Assembly (NCBI GenBank): GCA_949592205.1
Contig: CATIUR010000005.1
Location: forward strand, 26,243,679-26,307,678
DNA: 64,000 nt
Direction: 5' to 3'
DNA from: Helichrysum umbraculigerum
Taxonomy: Eukaryota; Streptophyta; Magnoliopsida; Asterales; Asteraceae
Shown here: piece by piece, positions 35,603 to 47,978 of the stretch
Layout: every line of letters begins with the position of its first letter
Numbering within the stretch: the stretch's first letter is position 1
Position numbers and translations under genes: made by a program
Notes under the pieces: generated by a model
What the model was told of the DNA's origin: nothing
The model's database searches: none
What the model saw: only the letters and a program-made list of their open reading frames with translations

Positions 35603-37674
35603 TATAACACCCCTCGTTTACTTATAAACAATAATATAATAATGGCGACTCGGAAGCGTATATTTAAAACATACTGTCAATGTACTCAAAATGTCAATAA
35701 ACTTTTTCAAACTAAATACATGACATTTCAACAAACTCGGTGTTATATAATTCAAAATGTCTCTTTAGTTATCAAAACAACATCAGAGTAAAAGCCTGTC
35801 AAACATTCCATCCAGTCCAACAACCTCCTGCCCAATATGTCCCATCTATTTTAACCTGCAGGAAGAACTGTGGTGGGGTTAGCATAAAGCTAAGTGAATG
35901 AAACTATAAGCAACAGTCCAACCTAGCATAACAATCTGTTTACATCAAATAACAATAAACAGAAAATCAATCAATCACTCAACATTCAATCAATGTCATA
36001 CACGCAACATCATGAGGATCGGTGGTCCCTGAGACACCCTAATACCGGTTTGGTACTCAAGGAACTCTTATCAATCATCTGTATTGGCCCATACAGAACT
36101 ACCGATAACTTGTTGTCAATCACACATGACCTAGATCTCTAAACCAACATTTCAAGTTTCCGAGATCTCCTGTCGTCTACAATAACAACAAGTCCAACCA
36201 TCAAATCAAGTTGACCTCAAAATCTTACATACTAGCACAATCGGCCAAGTAAGCAACTAATTAAACTATCATAGCAAGATATCTCTACAGATGTATCATA
36301 TCAAAGTAATACTATAAATTACTTGTTGTAAATCAAATCATTACAACTAAATCACACTGAGGTTACAGATCCACTCACCGACTACCTCAGCCGCAAGCTC
36401 AGAAGTCTAATATTACTGAGCCTTCTCCACATCTGAGAATACAATCAATTAAACAATGAGTTAGTAACTTGTATCAACTGATAATACTTATGTAATTAAC
36501 ATCGTTACACAATCATAACATAATTACATGTATCAAGTGATCCCTAAGATCACAGCAACAAAAGTTCAATTCGGAACATAATCAAAAAGTCTCGAAATAA
36601 GGTCCAAAAACTGTAAAATGCCATTTTCGACCCCTAAACGACCCCGAATGTCCAAAAACTGACTAGGCTATAGCATATAGCTTTGATCAGTGGGCCGTTT
36701 TCGAGTGACCATGTAAATTTCAGCCCAATTGGAGTTTAAAGACAATTTGTCAATTTTTCCGTGGCAAAAATCACTACTAAACACTTATGCACTTTTGAAA
36801 TTTTACAAAAAAATACTGACAAACGCGATCCAGAAAACAATGGTGGGATCGCGTTCCTCTTTGCAAAATAATTCTGTGACAAATTATAACTAAGCAACGC
36901 GATCCGGACAAATTCTTGGGATCGCGTTCCCAAGAACAAAACTCGTCCGATTCCGTTTATAACTAACGAACGCGATCCTGGCTAGGGTTCTGGGATCGCG
37001 TTTGAGCCTTTTTCAGCTCATCTTCATCCCTGTAATTACACAGCACGACCCAACTTCCATTTTTAATCATTCAAGCTCATGTAACTCAGTTCTAAGGTTT
37101 CAAACAACTCAATTATAAGTATATACATACACTAACACTTCATTCAAGCTTCAATTCACATATATATCAACAATTTGCATAATCCTACTCAAAACCCATC
37201 TCAATTAAAATTAAAACTTCAAGAACATTAATTCAAGAAATTTAACTTACAATCTGAAGGTGATAAGCTGATGATGAAGTTAAATCAAGACCACAACTCA
37301 ATCTTGATTATAATTTGGTTATGGTTTCTTGAGTTCTCAAAGAAATGAAAAAGGAAGTGAATAACTTTCCTAAAAAGGAAAGTGAATAAATAGGTCGGCC
37401 CTCTCCAACCGACTTCAATTATACGGGTAAAATTTAATACCCCATCTCAATCTATTGTCTGGAACCCGAAAACCATTTGCGAGTCCAAACATTTTATTGT
37501 ACCGTCAGCTATATTAATTTACAACAATTAATAATTTACTAGTCACATTGGAATATTTAACTCCTATTCCAATTATTTTAACTAATTCAGACAATATTAT
37601 TTCCAAACACATTTAAATACTAATTTAAATCAAGAAATAATATAAAACACTAGGTCCATTTCGAGGATGTTACA
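35603..37674 (-). repeat. LARD 5' LTR
   Basis: This is 2072 bp on the minus strand. Predicted leader introns are 37250-36433 (GTAAGT...TCTCAG) and 36378-35856 (GTGAGT...CTGCAG). The CpG-rich pairs have first arms at 36822, 36896 and 36969 and second arms at 36846, 36919 and 36993, all within intron 1. A weak TATA-like CTATTTATTC lies near 37390. Confidence 0.92.
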
Positions 37675-38085
37675 AAAACGCTGCCCGGAACACCATCGGG
37701 AACGCCGTCCCGAAGTGGCGAAACGCCGTCCGACGGCGTTCTCGGCCTTGAATGGCGACGACGAAGTTGCCACTCCGTGTGCTCTTATAAACAAGTGTAT
37801 ACATTCTTTAGTCTTTAATGCACTTTAAAATATCTAATTAATAATTAATAGTTTGCAATGATGTGATAACCTTTTTTTACCTTTTTAAGATCGAATTAAA
37901 AAGAGTTCCAATCTAAATTCTCTATTTAACTTGATATTAACCAATAATTATATGTCCACGAACAATTTTCTTCAGAATTTTTTGAGTTTTGATTAAACAT
38001 CTAAATATTCTGAAAAAGAAATTCACTCATGTATAGTATATCTAATCACATTATTATTTTTAAGGTTTTTATTGTTATTATACTA

Positions 38086-38244
38086 CTAGCAGAATGCCCG
38101 CGCGATGCAGCGGGTACAAAAATCAAAGTTTCATGTTCATTGGATTTGTAATCGTAAAACATATACTACGATACACTATGATTTTTTATAAGGAAAAATA
38201 TGAACTCTTTACCTTTTTTAGTTTTAAAAGAGTTAGAATTTGTA

Positions 38245-38291
<47 letters not shown>

Positions 38292-38780
38292 AACGTCGTT
38301 AAGAACTCGATGCTCGGGTTGCGAGTTGTGGTTGTCAGACTCAATGTTCATAAAAGTTAGGTGCAAGTTATGGTGTGCGAAAACGTGAGTTAGGTTGAGA
38401 CTTTAATATTATGTACGCAAAATTGAAATCGTAAAATTTGATCAAAAAAATTGAAAATTTCGAATATAGGAACTCATTGTATAAAAACGAAATTAAAAAT
38501 ACAAACAATCGCTTAAATTTAAATTTTCAAGAAAAACACAATCAAGAGATCGTCTATAATATCTTACAACACTTTAAAAACGTGAAAAATTGGGGGGAAA
38601 TTGATTTTGGAGATTTTAGAGATTGATTTTGACAATAAACGATGGACAAACCGCCTACGGCTGTTTGCTAACACGTTCGTCTTGTTCCGAGCTTTCTGTC
38701 CATAATTGGCACGTCTCGTAACTCCTTACGGTTAAAAAGTTATGTCACATTTTTATTACTTAAAAGTTTAATAATAATGA
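38086..38780 (-). mobile_element. Helitron-like element, 3' end at 38086
   Basis: On the minus strand the sequence ends with a GC hairpin (ACCCGC...GCGGGC) followed by ATTCTGCTAG and then T, as Helitrons do. The body 38440-38760 is related to 5780-6060. A compound (AC)n(AT)n tract lies at about 38245-38291. The 5' end is not set, and the foldback at 38781 may have inserted into it. Confidence 0.45.
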
Positions 38781-39288
38781 TAAGGGTTAATGGTGCAGAT
38801 CGGGTATGAACTTATCACTTTTTACCGAGTTAGGGTATGAACCCAATTTATTACACAGGTCGGTAACAAACTTTCAAATTATGTTTCGAGTTAGGGAATG
38901 AACTTTTTTTTCACCTAACTCGAAAAGTTCGTTACCTAACTCGAAACATAATTTGAAAGTTCGTTACCTAACTCGAAACATAATTTGAAAGTTCATTACC
39001 GACCTCGAAACATAATTTGAAAGTTCGTTACCGACCTCGAAACATAATTTGAAACATAATTTGAAATGAAAAAATAGTTTGTTCCCTAACTCGAAACATA
39101 ATTTGAAAGTTTGTTACCGACCTGTGTAATAAATTGGGTCCATACCCTAACTCGGCAAAAAGAAAAAAGTTTGTTCCCTAACTCGAAACATAATTTGAAA
39201 GTTTGTTACCGACCTGTGTGATAAATTGGGTTCATACCCTAACTCAGCAAAAAGTGATAAGTTCATACCCGATCTGCGCCATTAACCC
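38781..39288. mobile_element. Foldback MITE with internal tandem repeats
   Basis: The termini GGGTTAATGGTGCAGATCGG and CCGATCTGCGCCATTAACCC are complementary with one mismatch. The arms carry AACTTATCACTTTTT and TAGGGTATGAACCCAATTTAT blocks. The middle (38890-39190) repeats CTCGAAACATAATTTGAAAG several times. No target duplication is visible. Confidence 0.75.
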
Positions 39289-39819
39289 TTCAATTAAATA
39301 GGAGAATATATATATACCTCAATATATATATACCTCAGAGCACTCAAATTCCATACAATGTTAATTACTTTTATATTAAATTCAATAATAAAATGGTTTT
39401 TTGTCCTTTTAATACAACTGATTAAGTTCGTCCACTCAAATAATAATAAGTACTCCGTATTTTGTTAATCATAACTTCCAGCCTATTGCTTGTTGGTTAA
39501 GATATACGTTCGTAAATATGGTTATAATGCATACTCGCGTGAATCGATATTTTTATCGATTCCTTATCGAACCATGCATGACAAAATTGTTTGCAACTTT
39601 CCTGCAATTCTCAGGTGATCAAAACTAACAGCAACGACACGTACACATATATATGTCTACAAAACTGTATGCCAATATTGACAAACATGAGCGGATACAA
39701 AACTTAATTTGAACATCAAGAAGATACGTATTTCTTTTTATCTCGAATTAAACAAATTCTTTGACCATGGAACATGATATATAGTTAACACTACTGTTGG
39801 CAAGCAACATATATAAGAA

Positions 39820-39999
39820 GAGTAATACTACACTCACACAAATTTTACAAAGAAACTTTCACAAAATGAGGTGGCACATGAATTTCACCAATCACATCGT
39901 TTTCTTTTTTCTCTCTTATGTTTCTCTCTCTTCATTTGATTGGTCCAACTCATTTTGTGAGCATAATTTTGTAAATATTTTGTGATCCAAGCATTTCTC
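39820..39999. mobile_element. Mutator-type MITE, 180 bp, 9-bp TSD
   Basis: ATATAAGAA flanks both sides (39811-39819 and 40000-40008). The termini are GAGTAATACTACACTCAC and, as reverse complement, GAGAAATGCTTGGATCAC. Inner complementary blocks centre on TTTCACAAAATGAG. Confidence 0.72.
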
Positions 40000-40008
40000 A
40001 TATAAGAA

Positions 40009-41540
40009 CGAATTTATATCAACTAAGGTGGCAATTTTAGATCAATTGGTTATTTATGGGTCAATTTAGTTAATATTTATGAGAGGATGGGTTTGTTGGG
40101 TCTCCCCTCATTTTTTTGGATGGGTCTAAATGAGTATTTAATATAACATCCAATTGTATAACAATTAACCAACGGGTTTAGATGTGTCTAGACTCTAGCG
40201 GATAAATTTTTTTTTTCCGCCTCATTTCATTTTTTCATTTTTCACTCAAATAAAAAAAAGTTTGGTGGAAACCCGATGGGTCGACCCGACTTGAGACTCA
40301 TTTGACCCGGACCCGTTTAAACTCATCCTTCAAAATGACTCATCTAGACTCGAACCCATTTAGACCCAAACCCATCTAGATCCGTGACCCGACCTGACCC
40401 ATTCATTTTCCCACCTATAGAACTCAAAAGGGTGACGAGATTATTGTAAGAATTGGATCCATACATATAAAAATAAAATAATATTTAATCGTTTTGTTCA
40501 TGACGTGCTCTAGTTAATAACATTCAGTTTCATGCGGTGTACGAAGATCGTATGTCAAATCAGTGATAACGATAATTAACCGTGAAATATAACAACTTTA
40601 TTTATGCATCATTTTTATTCTTGTATATATATGTTGAAGGTCCTTGATAATGTTATTATTATTTCTCTATTTTACTACACTATATATATATATATGTATA
40701 CATTTTAGTCATGACATGATATTTAAATAACGTCCGAATCTAGGATATCCACATATAAAGTATATTAATAATTAATAATTAAATATAATTAATGTGGTCC
40801 ATGGAACTTATAAAAACACAAAGTGACAACACGTACGTAAAGTAATTCAGCCTAGCAATTAAGTCTTCGCTCACCCCAACTTCAGTCAAATAATGTGTCT
40901 TATTAGTCCAACTTGCAATCAGACAACTTACACATTTTCACCATTAAAATATTGTCGTAAGGGTTTTTTTTATTGTATTCTTTTTCTTCCAATTATTATG
41001 GATATATGTATATCAGAATATGCATGTAGCACAAATTGTTTTGAACCGTAGCACTTATAGAAAATTATTCTCTTTTTTTTTTTCTTTTCCCCTTTTTTTT
41101 TTTTTTTATATATATATATAATAATAATAATTATAATAGTAGCATGTGCTATCCCTTACTTCTAGTTGTATCGCTTAAAGAAAAGCTTGTATAAGTTTAA
41201 ATCGACGTAACGAGGATTAATCAAACTTATAGATAAGCAGAAAAAGAAGAGATGATAAGATAAACTACACTTTTAAAAGTCTAAAACTAACAACCACACA
41301 TGCAAAAGGTTACAACTTTCCAAGTCTCCTAGATCTACTGATAAGTCAACAAAATTTGCAATTTCAAACATCTAACAAGGAAATGGGCCCATATATATTA
41401 TCGTTTTGGACACAAGCATATTCCTTACGGCAGTTACAATCTTACTGTAATGCCATGATTTATTTATATGTTGCTCTAAATTTCTACACGAGATCGTGCT
41501 GAAATCATCATATATTAAAGCCTCGTACAATTTTCTTTTC
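40009..41540. other. AT-rich spacer
   Basis: Repeated phrases such as ACCCGACCTGACCC near 40270-40400 and several (TA)n and poly(T) tracts are present. No gene was recognised. Confidence 0.5.
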
Positions 41541-41549
41541 TGGAAAATA

Positions 41550-42140
41550 AATCTTAAGTATTCTTTGTTGTTATCTGATTAAGCATAAAAATGTAAGCTT
41601 GAGTGCGGGTGGATTTGGTTTGATTCGTTACCCTCCGTGGATTACGTGGGTAACCCTTGGATCCGTGTTGAACGAGATCAAGGGTGGTATGAATCACTTG
41701 GAGAAGATGAATTGTTATCTTCTTGGATTGGGGTTTTAGGGTGTATGAATGGTGTGTGAATTTGGAGGTGCTTGGAGAATGAAGATGCACATATCCCTTG
41801 TATTTATAGGGTCATTGTACCACTACAAAAGTTGATTGGCAAAATTGGCCACGTGGACCAATCTAGTGGGTGACAGCTAAGGGACGCGGCGCAGGTGGGT
41901 CCCTTTGTGCTGAAGTGGACTAATCAATGTCCAAGGATTAGGAAATTGTCTGTGCCTGGGAGACCACCACTACCGTTGGTGATACATCCGTACTAAGTGG
42001 TCCCATATTTGGAGGACATAAACCCTAGTCTGGTGGGCCTTCGATATCTTGTGGGCCTAACGAAATGGACCCCTGTGGATTCTAAATGGGCCATTACCCT
42101 TATTGAGTCGTGTCACCAAGTTCAAACATGAATTGGTGAC
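41550..42140 (-). mobile_element. Possible LTR fragment
   Basis: On the minus strand a TATA-like CCCTATAAATACAAGG (near 41805) is followed by a pyrimidine-rich leader, as in an LTR U3/R region. The stretch is less AT-rich than its surroundings. Ends, target duplication and internal domains were not found, so it could also be a decayed promoter. Confidence 0.3.
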
Positions 42141-42761
42141 ATGGTACACGATTATTATCATAAAATGTTATTGTTAATTATAAAATAGCATAATAGCAAG
42201 TTGGCAACCAACACTAACATGCATTGAAACGATTTTGTCTCATTCTTTCAAAAAAGCAGGCCCAGACAACTTCAACGAGCTGGCTAATCCAACTTGTCGA
42301 CTAAGGCCCAAAACTCACTAGAGACTCATAATTACATTACTAGTAAGTCACGAAGGCTGTGCGACAGCCCACGTCTAAGTGTCTAACTAGTTATGTCGAT
42401 TCTAGTCTTTTTATGATGTGCTGTATGTTGTATTACTACAAATTGATATATAACTTTTAACGAAATGTAACATCTTTTGACAAATATAAATTGAGAGAGT
42501 GAAAGGTTTCTTAAAAGGGGAAATATAGTGCACCAATGAATGGTGCCGTTATCTTTGGTAGAATGAGTATTTTTGTACATTTCATAAATTGAACGATCAA
42601 AAATGTAAAATATGTAATATTCTTATTGCTCAACTGCACAATTACTTTGTGCTGTCAACATCACGGATTATATCCCCTTCTTAGAAAGGTAAAAAAAGTA
42701 TATGAAGTTCTCTCTTTTGTCTTTAAGATTTAGATTTAGACTTTTAGCTACCTAAAAATAA

Positions 42762-43482
42762 GGGTTTATGGACCAAATCGTCAACGTACTTTACTTTTTG
42801 TCCCAATGTCACCAATGAACCGGTTTTATTACCAAGGTCGACACCAAACTTTTTACTTTTGTCTCAATGTCACCAACGAACTAATTTTATTACCAATGTC
42901 GACAACGAATTTGTTAAATATGTTTTGAGGTCACCAAAATACCTTTTTTTAACGAGCTACGTTTTGAATTTGTTGATGTGGTGTTGCCATGCATTTCATT
43001 TATGTGACCAGGCTTCCACGTAAGCTAAACTTGTACATGTATGGTTAATTCTTCTTCTCCTATCGAATAACATGTAATTTTTGATTGCTTTACGATAATC
43101 ACCACTTTTCCAGTGAATCTAAACGCAATTACTACTTTTTTGTTATCAAAAACGTAACCCAAAATTACATGTTAGTCGGTCGGAGAAGATGAAGTTAACC
43201 ATACGTGTACATGTTTAGCTTACATGGAAGTCTGGTCACATAAATGAAATGCATGGCAACACCACATCAACAAATTCAAAACGTAGCTCATTAAAAAAAA
43301 AGTATTTTGGTGACCTCAAAACATATTTAACAAGTTCGTTGTCGACATTGGTAATATAATTAGTTCGTTGGTGACATTGAGACAAAAGTAAAAAGTTTGG
43401 TGTCGACCTTGGTAATAAAACCGGTTCATTGGTGACATAGGGACAAAAAGTAAAGTACGTTGGCGATCTGGTCCATAAACCC
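42762..43482. mobile_element. Mutator-type foldback MITE, 721 bp, 9-bp TSD
   Basis: An exact duplication TAAAAATAA lies at 42753-42761 and 43483-43491. The termini are GGGTTTATGGACC and GGTCCATAAACCC. Arms of about 285 bp are nearly complementary and carry repeated CAATGTCACCAAYGAAC phrases. The short centre holds no ORF. Confidence 0.85.
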
Positions 43483-43491
43483 TAAAAATAA

Positions 43492-44205
43492 CACTAACTA
43501 TGCATACGAAAGAAATAAAATGAGCGTTCATTTACTTTTCTCAATGGAAAAAAATTTAGTTGTTTTTATTAAAGAAATGTGTCATTTTTTAATGCACTAA
43601 GTGTCTTCAAACCGAGTAACTCGATTATGCATTTAAGAGATTCTTACTTTTTGACAACTCAAAGACAATACATGTAGATGTGTCAAAAGAGTTGAACAAT
43701 TTAAGTGGACACTCAAAACATCCTTATTGTTTGGCATTGAAAATGTATAGATCGAGAAACTAAAAGTGTTTACCAAAAATGCAAAATAAAATGGATTTTT
43801 TTCTCGAAAATACTACTTTTTTAAAGTATGATGTTATTTTCATACGAACAGTTGAAGAATTCATCTTTCAAACGGAGTTATTGGATTTTCCTGCCAAGGA
43901 AAATATGGAAAGTTGACCGAAATGTGCATTAAATACTTTTTGAGAGATCTCCTCCAAATTAATGGTATGGCTATCGAAATCGTGAGCATAAGGCTTATAA
44001 CTTTATGTTTATATTATATTTACGAAATTTATTATATGTAAATGGAATCGTGTTCAAGAAATTTACAAAAAACAACTTTATAAGGTCAAATTCACAAATA
44101 TTTGTTGGCACTTATAATGCAGCTCATAACATGACTCCCGTATAAGTTTTTGACCAACTGAACTCGAGAAACCGGCTATCTCATTGGTTGAGTGAGCTTT
44201 ATTTG
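43492..44205. other. Intergenic region 3' of the GRAS gene
   Basis: The stretch is AT-rich, with no ORF or bounded repeat seen. The lower-coordinate end presumably includes the GRAS 3' UTR. Confidence 0.5.
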
Positions 44206-44211
44206 TGTTTG

Positions 44212-46102
44212 TTATTCCTGAATGAACTTCCATGTCGAAAGAGAATGCAACGGAGTTCCTTTCCACCCGATGATCAAACACTTACCATTGTTCTCAAGTG
44301 TACAAGAACTTGCACAGGAAAATTGTTTCAACACGAGGTTAGCTTGATACAGACACGACTCGCTTAACTCAATTTCCACCATTCCAAACCTCACAAAAAA
44401 TGACCTCCACGTATTCATATTTACACTCCTATTTATCCGTTCGTCCCCTTCAGTAGCCACAATGTTCTGCATCCCATCAGCAAGATGAACACCTTCCACC
44501 ACAGCTCTATGAGCATTATCTCGACTCATACACCCTTCTAAACAATCAAAAAGTGCACCATAAAAGAATAATGTCTCCGTAAACCGGTTTACAAAAGATG
44601 TTGAATTATGGTTAGCTTCCACCTCAGCCACTACAATAATCGAGGGATTGATCGTCCTAATTGCTCTCATGAACTTCTCTAAACTTTGAGGCCGCGATAT
44701 GAATGTTCTTAGTATCATTTGACAGTAGATTGCAACGGTTTCACCGTCTTGTACCTCAAATTGTTGTTCTTCTACCTCAGTGATGTCAGATAACACGAGA
44801 ATTTTAAATACAAATGGTAAACTCAAAGTTGTAGCAAAACTCTCTAATCTTTTTCCGGTTTCACCTACTTTTTGGACATCTGAGGATGTTGCAAATGCAG
44901 TTAGTTTTAAGATTTCAATTTGGGATTTTCGTTCTGATAATGCTTGTATCATAGCCGTCCATTGTACACCGCTCCTAATGTGAATATCAATCAAATGAAC
45001 CTTGCTTGATGTCCTTATTTGATCTATAATCGCTTGTATTCCTGAAAATTGCAAAACTTGACTGAAAGGAAGAGCTTGATGACATGCCAAGAATGTTGGA
45101 TTGGACCCCATTCCCATAGGATTTACATTCTTTAAACCCTGCTTTCAAGTATATATATAAGCCAATATTTATACATACATAAAGCGATAATCTATATTTC
45201 AACACTGAGTAATGGTACAGACATTTTCTATCTTCTTATAGCTTTCACTCAATTTGTCATGTCATAATCTCCTTAGATCAATTTTTAGTTTGATTTTGTT
45301 AGGTCTGTATATCAAATTTCTTTTGACGTTACATATGGTTGACTTCTGTTTTTCGAATAGTTCAAAATTCAAATATACTCACCAGTTTTTCTCGTTTTGT
45401 AGGAACAGGTATTCCAGTTTTGTTACCAATTCTTTTATGTAAAGCTTCACTTAAATAAAAAACCAAGCGTTCCACCGGAGTACCTTCATCAGAAGCGACC
45501 CAGCCACAACGTATCAAGTATTTACTAGCGATCTCAAACTGTTTTTGGCCAACTTTCTCAGCAGCAGTCAAAAGCTGGAAAACAAGCTCTACTTCCCTAG
45601 TATCATCTATTGATAAGCTCGTGAAAGCAGACGACCCATACGGATGTGTAAACATGGTATAACCATCAACTCTTTGTGTCGAAAATTTTATGAACTTCTC
45701 AGCTGCCAGTTCAATGATTTCGACAGTAGAAAGATTTTCTTCACTTTCCAGGACAGTTTCATCAATAGAATCATCTCGTAGACGTTTGAATTTGCTTTTG
45801 TAATTACTTATGAGCTCTAGTGACCCTGGAGAAGTTAGTTCTCGATACGTTGACTTTGACTTTGGAAGTGAAGTAGAGTTGACGGGATCATGGTTTTCAG
45901 ATTCTTGAAGTTGGACCGGGAACAGTGGTTCATCGAACTGATTGTGGTTTATGTCGTCTAACAGAGGGAGATGTTCATTTGATGCAATGTTGTCGTATTC
46001 GGGTGGTGGAGAGTGATGGTGATCATCATCTACATGATCATACAATTCAAATGGGTTAAAGTCTGGGAATTTGTTTTGGTTGAGAAGAAACTTTGGGTAC
46101 AT
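44212..46102 (-). CDS. GRAS-family transcriptional regulator
   Basis: Two coding exons, 46102-45383 and 45138-44212, join in phase 0 (donor GTGAGT, acceptor GCAG) to give 548 residues plus stop. The N-terminus is acidic and Asn/Asp-rich with a HHH run and no recognisable DELLA motif. The GRAS domain follows: leucine-rich repeat I (STVEIIELAAEKF onward), the VHIID box as VHLIDI (about residues 287-292), a PFYRE-like region (FVNRFTETLFFYGALFDCLE) and a C-terminal SAW region ending GWKGTPLHSLSTWKF. GRAS proteins are nuclear regulators acting in hormone, root or symbiosis pathways; the sequence resembles proteins annotated as DELLA RGL-like or other GRAS, but the subfamily cannot be fixed here. 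The intron, with GTGAGT, is 244 nt. The frame is intact and the ATG is preceded by promoter-like sequence near 46200. Confidence 0.88.
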
Positions 46103-46375
46103 TTTGATGATTGAAAAACTGACATGAGAATTGTATTTTGATAACGGGAGGAATAAAGAACTGTTGGGAGATTTGGAGGGTGATGCAGGCTATGTTAAGT
46201 GGGGTCAGAGAGTAGTGAAAAAAGGAAACACAAAACAAAAGGGGGCTTTCATTCCTAAGTAATTCAGCCGGCATGAATTATTTTAACTGTACTAAAAAAC
46301 AAAATGAACCAGGTAAGAATTGGTCTTAAAGTGTGTATATTGTTTGAGACATACTCCGTACTATTGAAGCTGTCA

Positions 46376-47134
46376 GAGTAGAGTTCAAATGAGTACATCA
46401 ATTTTGAGTGAGAATATGGCAATTAATCTCAACCACTTATTTTCATCAAATACCCATTTTCCCACATTTTTGAAACTCAAATATCTCACAAACGGTAAGT
46501 CGAAAAATCAGGAAAATTGCACCATAAAATTCAGCGTTTTCTCTTCTTCGATTTGCCGTCCCTCAAGACATACTTTTGACAACTTTTTTTTATTTTTTCA
46601 TTTTTTGGTGCGTTTTACAAATTGGTAACACATATGTTAATGATTGATTGTACATTTGATTTATGGTTAAGGTTAGGGTTTAGGGCTAGGGTTTAGAATT
46701 TAGGGTTAGGGTTTAGCAGGGTTTAGGGTTAGGGTTTAGCAGGGTGTAATGTTTAGTATGATTTAGTGTTTAGAGTTTTATAAAGCGTTTAGGATTTAGG
46801 GTTTGGGGTTTAGGGGTTAGGGTTTAGTGTTAGGGGTTTGGGGTTTCGGGCAACGCAACACTTTAACACATGTGTTAGTAAATGTGAAACCCACCAAAAA
46901 AGATGGAAAAAAAACTCGTCGAAAGTATGCTTTGAGGGACGGCAAATCGAAGAGGAGAAAACGCTGAATTCAATGGTACAATTTTCATAATTTTTCGATT
47001 TGTCGTTTGTGAGATAATTGATGTTGGAGGTAAATGAGTTTTGTACATTTGGAATATTCTCTTTGTACACGTGACACAATATCATTGATTCTCTTATTTT
47101 CACACAAAAACCTATTCTCATTTGAACCCCACCC
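46376..47134. mobile_element. Mutator-type foldback MITE with telomere-like core (copy B)
   Basis: The termini are GAGTAGAGTTCAAATGAG and, as reverse complement, GGGTGGGGTTCAAATGAG. The arms match copy A (block TTCGATTTGCCGTCCCTCAA and its complement). The core 46660-46860 is degenerate TTTAGGG-like repeats in one orientation only, unlike the palindrome of copy A. The paralogous sequence at 52862-52900 lacks the element. No target duplication is evident. Confidence 0.75.
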
Positions 47135-47648
47135 TAGATTTATAAGTTTGATGATTCTGCTACACATTATCTCGGTAGATTTCTTGTTACAAAAGTGTCT
47201 TAATTTGCGAAGTTCATATTGAATTTTAGACGAGTACACTTATGGTTAATTAGTAAAGCAGATTAATTGAATCAACATATACTTATGGTTGATTAACAAC
47301 ATGGCAGAATGGCACCAGATGTGACCACTTATATTCAATTAGCTTATCTAAACCCGGTTTATCTAATGCAGCTAACAGGATGTTTATCAAGCCCCTTGAT
47401 ATATGATCAAATAAGTTGGTGCATTACTTTGGATGTTTTTAAGACCACAACTTAAGTTAAAAAGCAACTATAGCTCTTCAAAACAAAATAATTTCTAAAC
47501 ACATGACGACAGTGAGCGTTTCTTTCCGACCATGGTATAATTTAATCTTGAAAACACGGAATTAAATAACAAAAAACCTCTCTTACATTGACCAGTTTAT
47601 GTAAAAACAAGATGTTTATATAGACAATGGTTGTGAATAGCATAAAAG

Positions 47649-47806
47649 AAATGTATGGAGAAGTTACTAGGAAACACCATCGATTGGGAAAACGAAAAAG
47701 GGTTTCTCAGCGAAAACTTCCATTTTCATTTGTTATTGGCCTCCCATGAATCAGAATAAGCACTCTATTGCTTTTAGCTTATCTGGGATTATGAAGGCAC
47801 TCACAT
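47649..47806 (-). ncRNA. Candidate H/ACA snoRNA, copy 1
   Basis: Read on the minus strand, the first hairpin pairs GCCTTC with GGGAGGC at its base and ATAAGC with GCTTAT at its top, with internal-loop strands between them. Then comes a hinge ATAACA fitting the H box ANANNA. A second hairpin pairs ATGG..AAGTT with AACTT..CCAT and CTGAGAAAC with GTTTCCTAG. ACA follows exactly three bases before the proposed 3' end (47649). This is the full H/ACA layout. The gene lies about 100 nt after a GTAAGT donor (47911-47906), so it may be intronic. No target site was assigned. Confidence 0.6.
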
Positions 47807-47978
47807 CTTACATACCATCATCGTTTACTAAAATTATTAATCTTTAAACATACTAACATAAGAAGATTATTCAAAATCAAGAAACAAAAATTGCTGATAC
47901 AAAGTACTTACCAAAGTTTGTGTACAGGGATGCTGAACTAAACTGGAAGATGAGTATTATAAACTATAAAGAAGCCGG

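Larger units (their letters stand above)
19160..37679 (-). mobile_element. LARD-like non-coding LTR retrotransposon, TSD AAAAC
   Basis: Two LTRs of 2072 bp each (19165-21236 and 35603-37674) lie in the same minus orientation, flanked by an exact duplication AAAAC (19160-19164 and 37675-37679). Read on the minus strand, the 5' LTR is the right one. It is followed by a tRNA-iMet primer-binding site TGGTATCAGAGC (just below 35602); a G-rich polypurine tract (21237-21250) precedes the 3' LTR. After removing the nested plus-strand element the internal region is about 3.76 kb with no protein domain. Long LTRs with a non-coding interior of about 3.5 kb match the LARD class. By eye the LTRs differ at about ten positions (near 0.5%), so insertion was recent. 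Confidence 0.9.
18554..37784. mobile_element. PIF/Harbinger MITE copy 2, split by the LARD insertion
   Basis: The left end AGCACACGGAGTGG (18554) and the right end CCACTCCGTGTGCTC (37770-37784) are complementary. TTA lies on both sides (18551-18553 and 37785-37787). The first bases after the end (GGTGACGGCCTAAACACAG) are nearly those of the MITE at 510. The element is interrupted at 19164/37680 by the LTR element. Without it the MITE is about 710 bp, longer than its relatives. The first base of the left end seems lost. Confidence 0.72.

Noticed and set aside
19165..37674. One large autonomous gypsy element including the inner gag-pol
   Set aside because: The inner gag-pol is on the opposite strand and has its own LTR pair of a different family and length.
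41550..42140. Complete solo LTR
   Set aside because: No matching 5-bp duplication and no agreed TG/CA ends could be found, so it is listed only as a possible fragment.
47649..47806. Protein-coding exon as the reason for conservation between the duplicated blocks
   Set aside because: All minus-strand frames have stops within the conserved stretch, and differences sit in loops, not at third codon positions.
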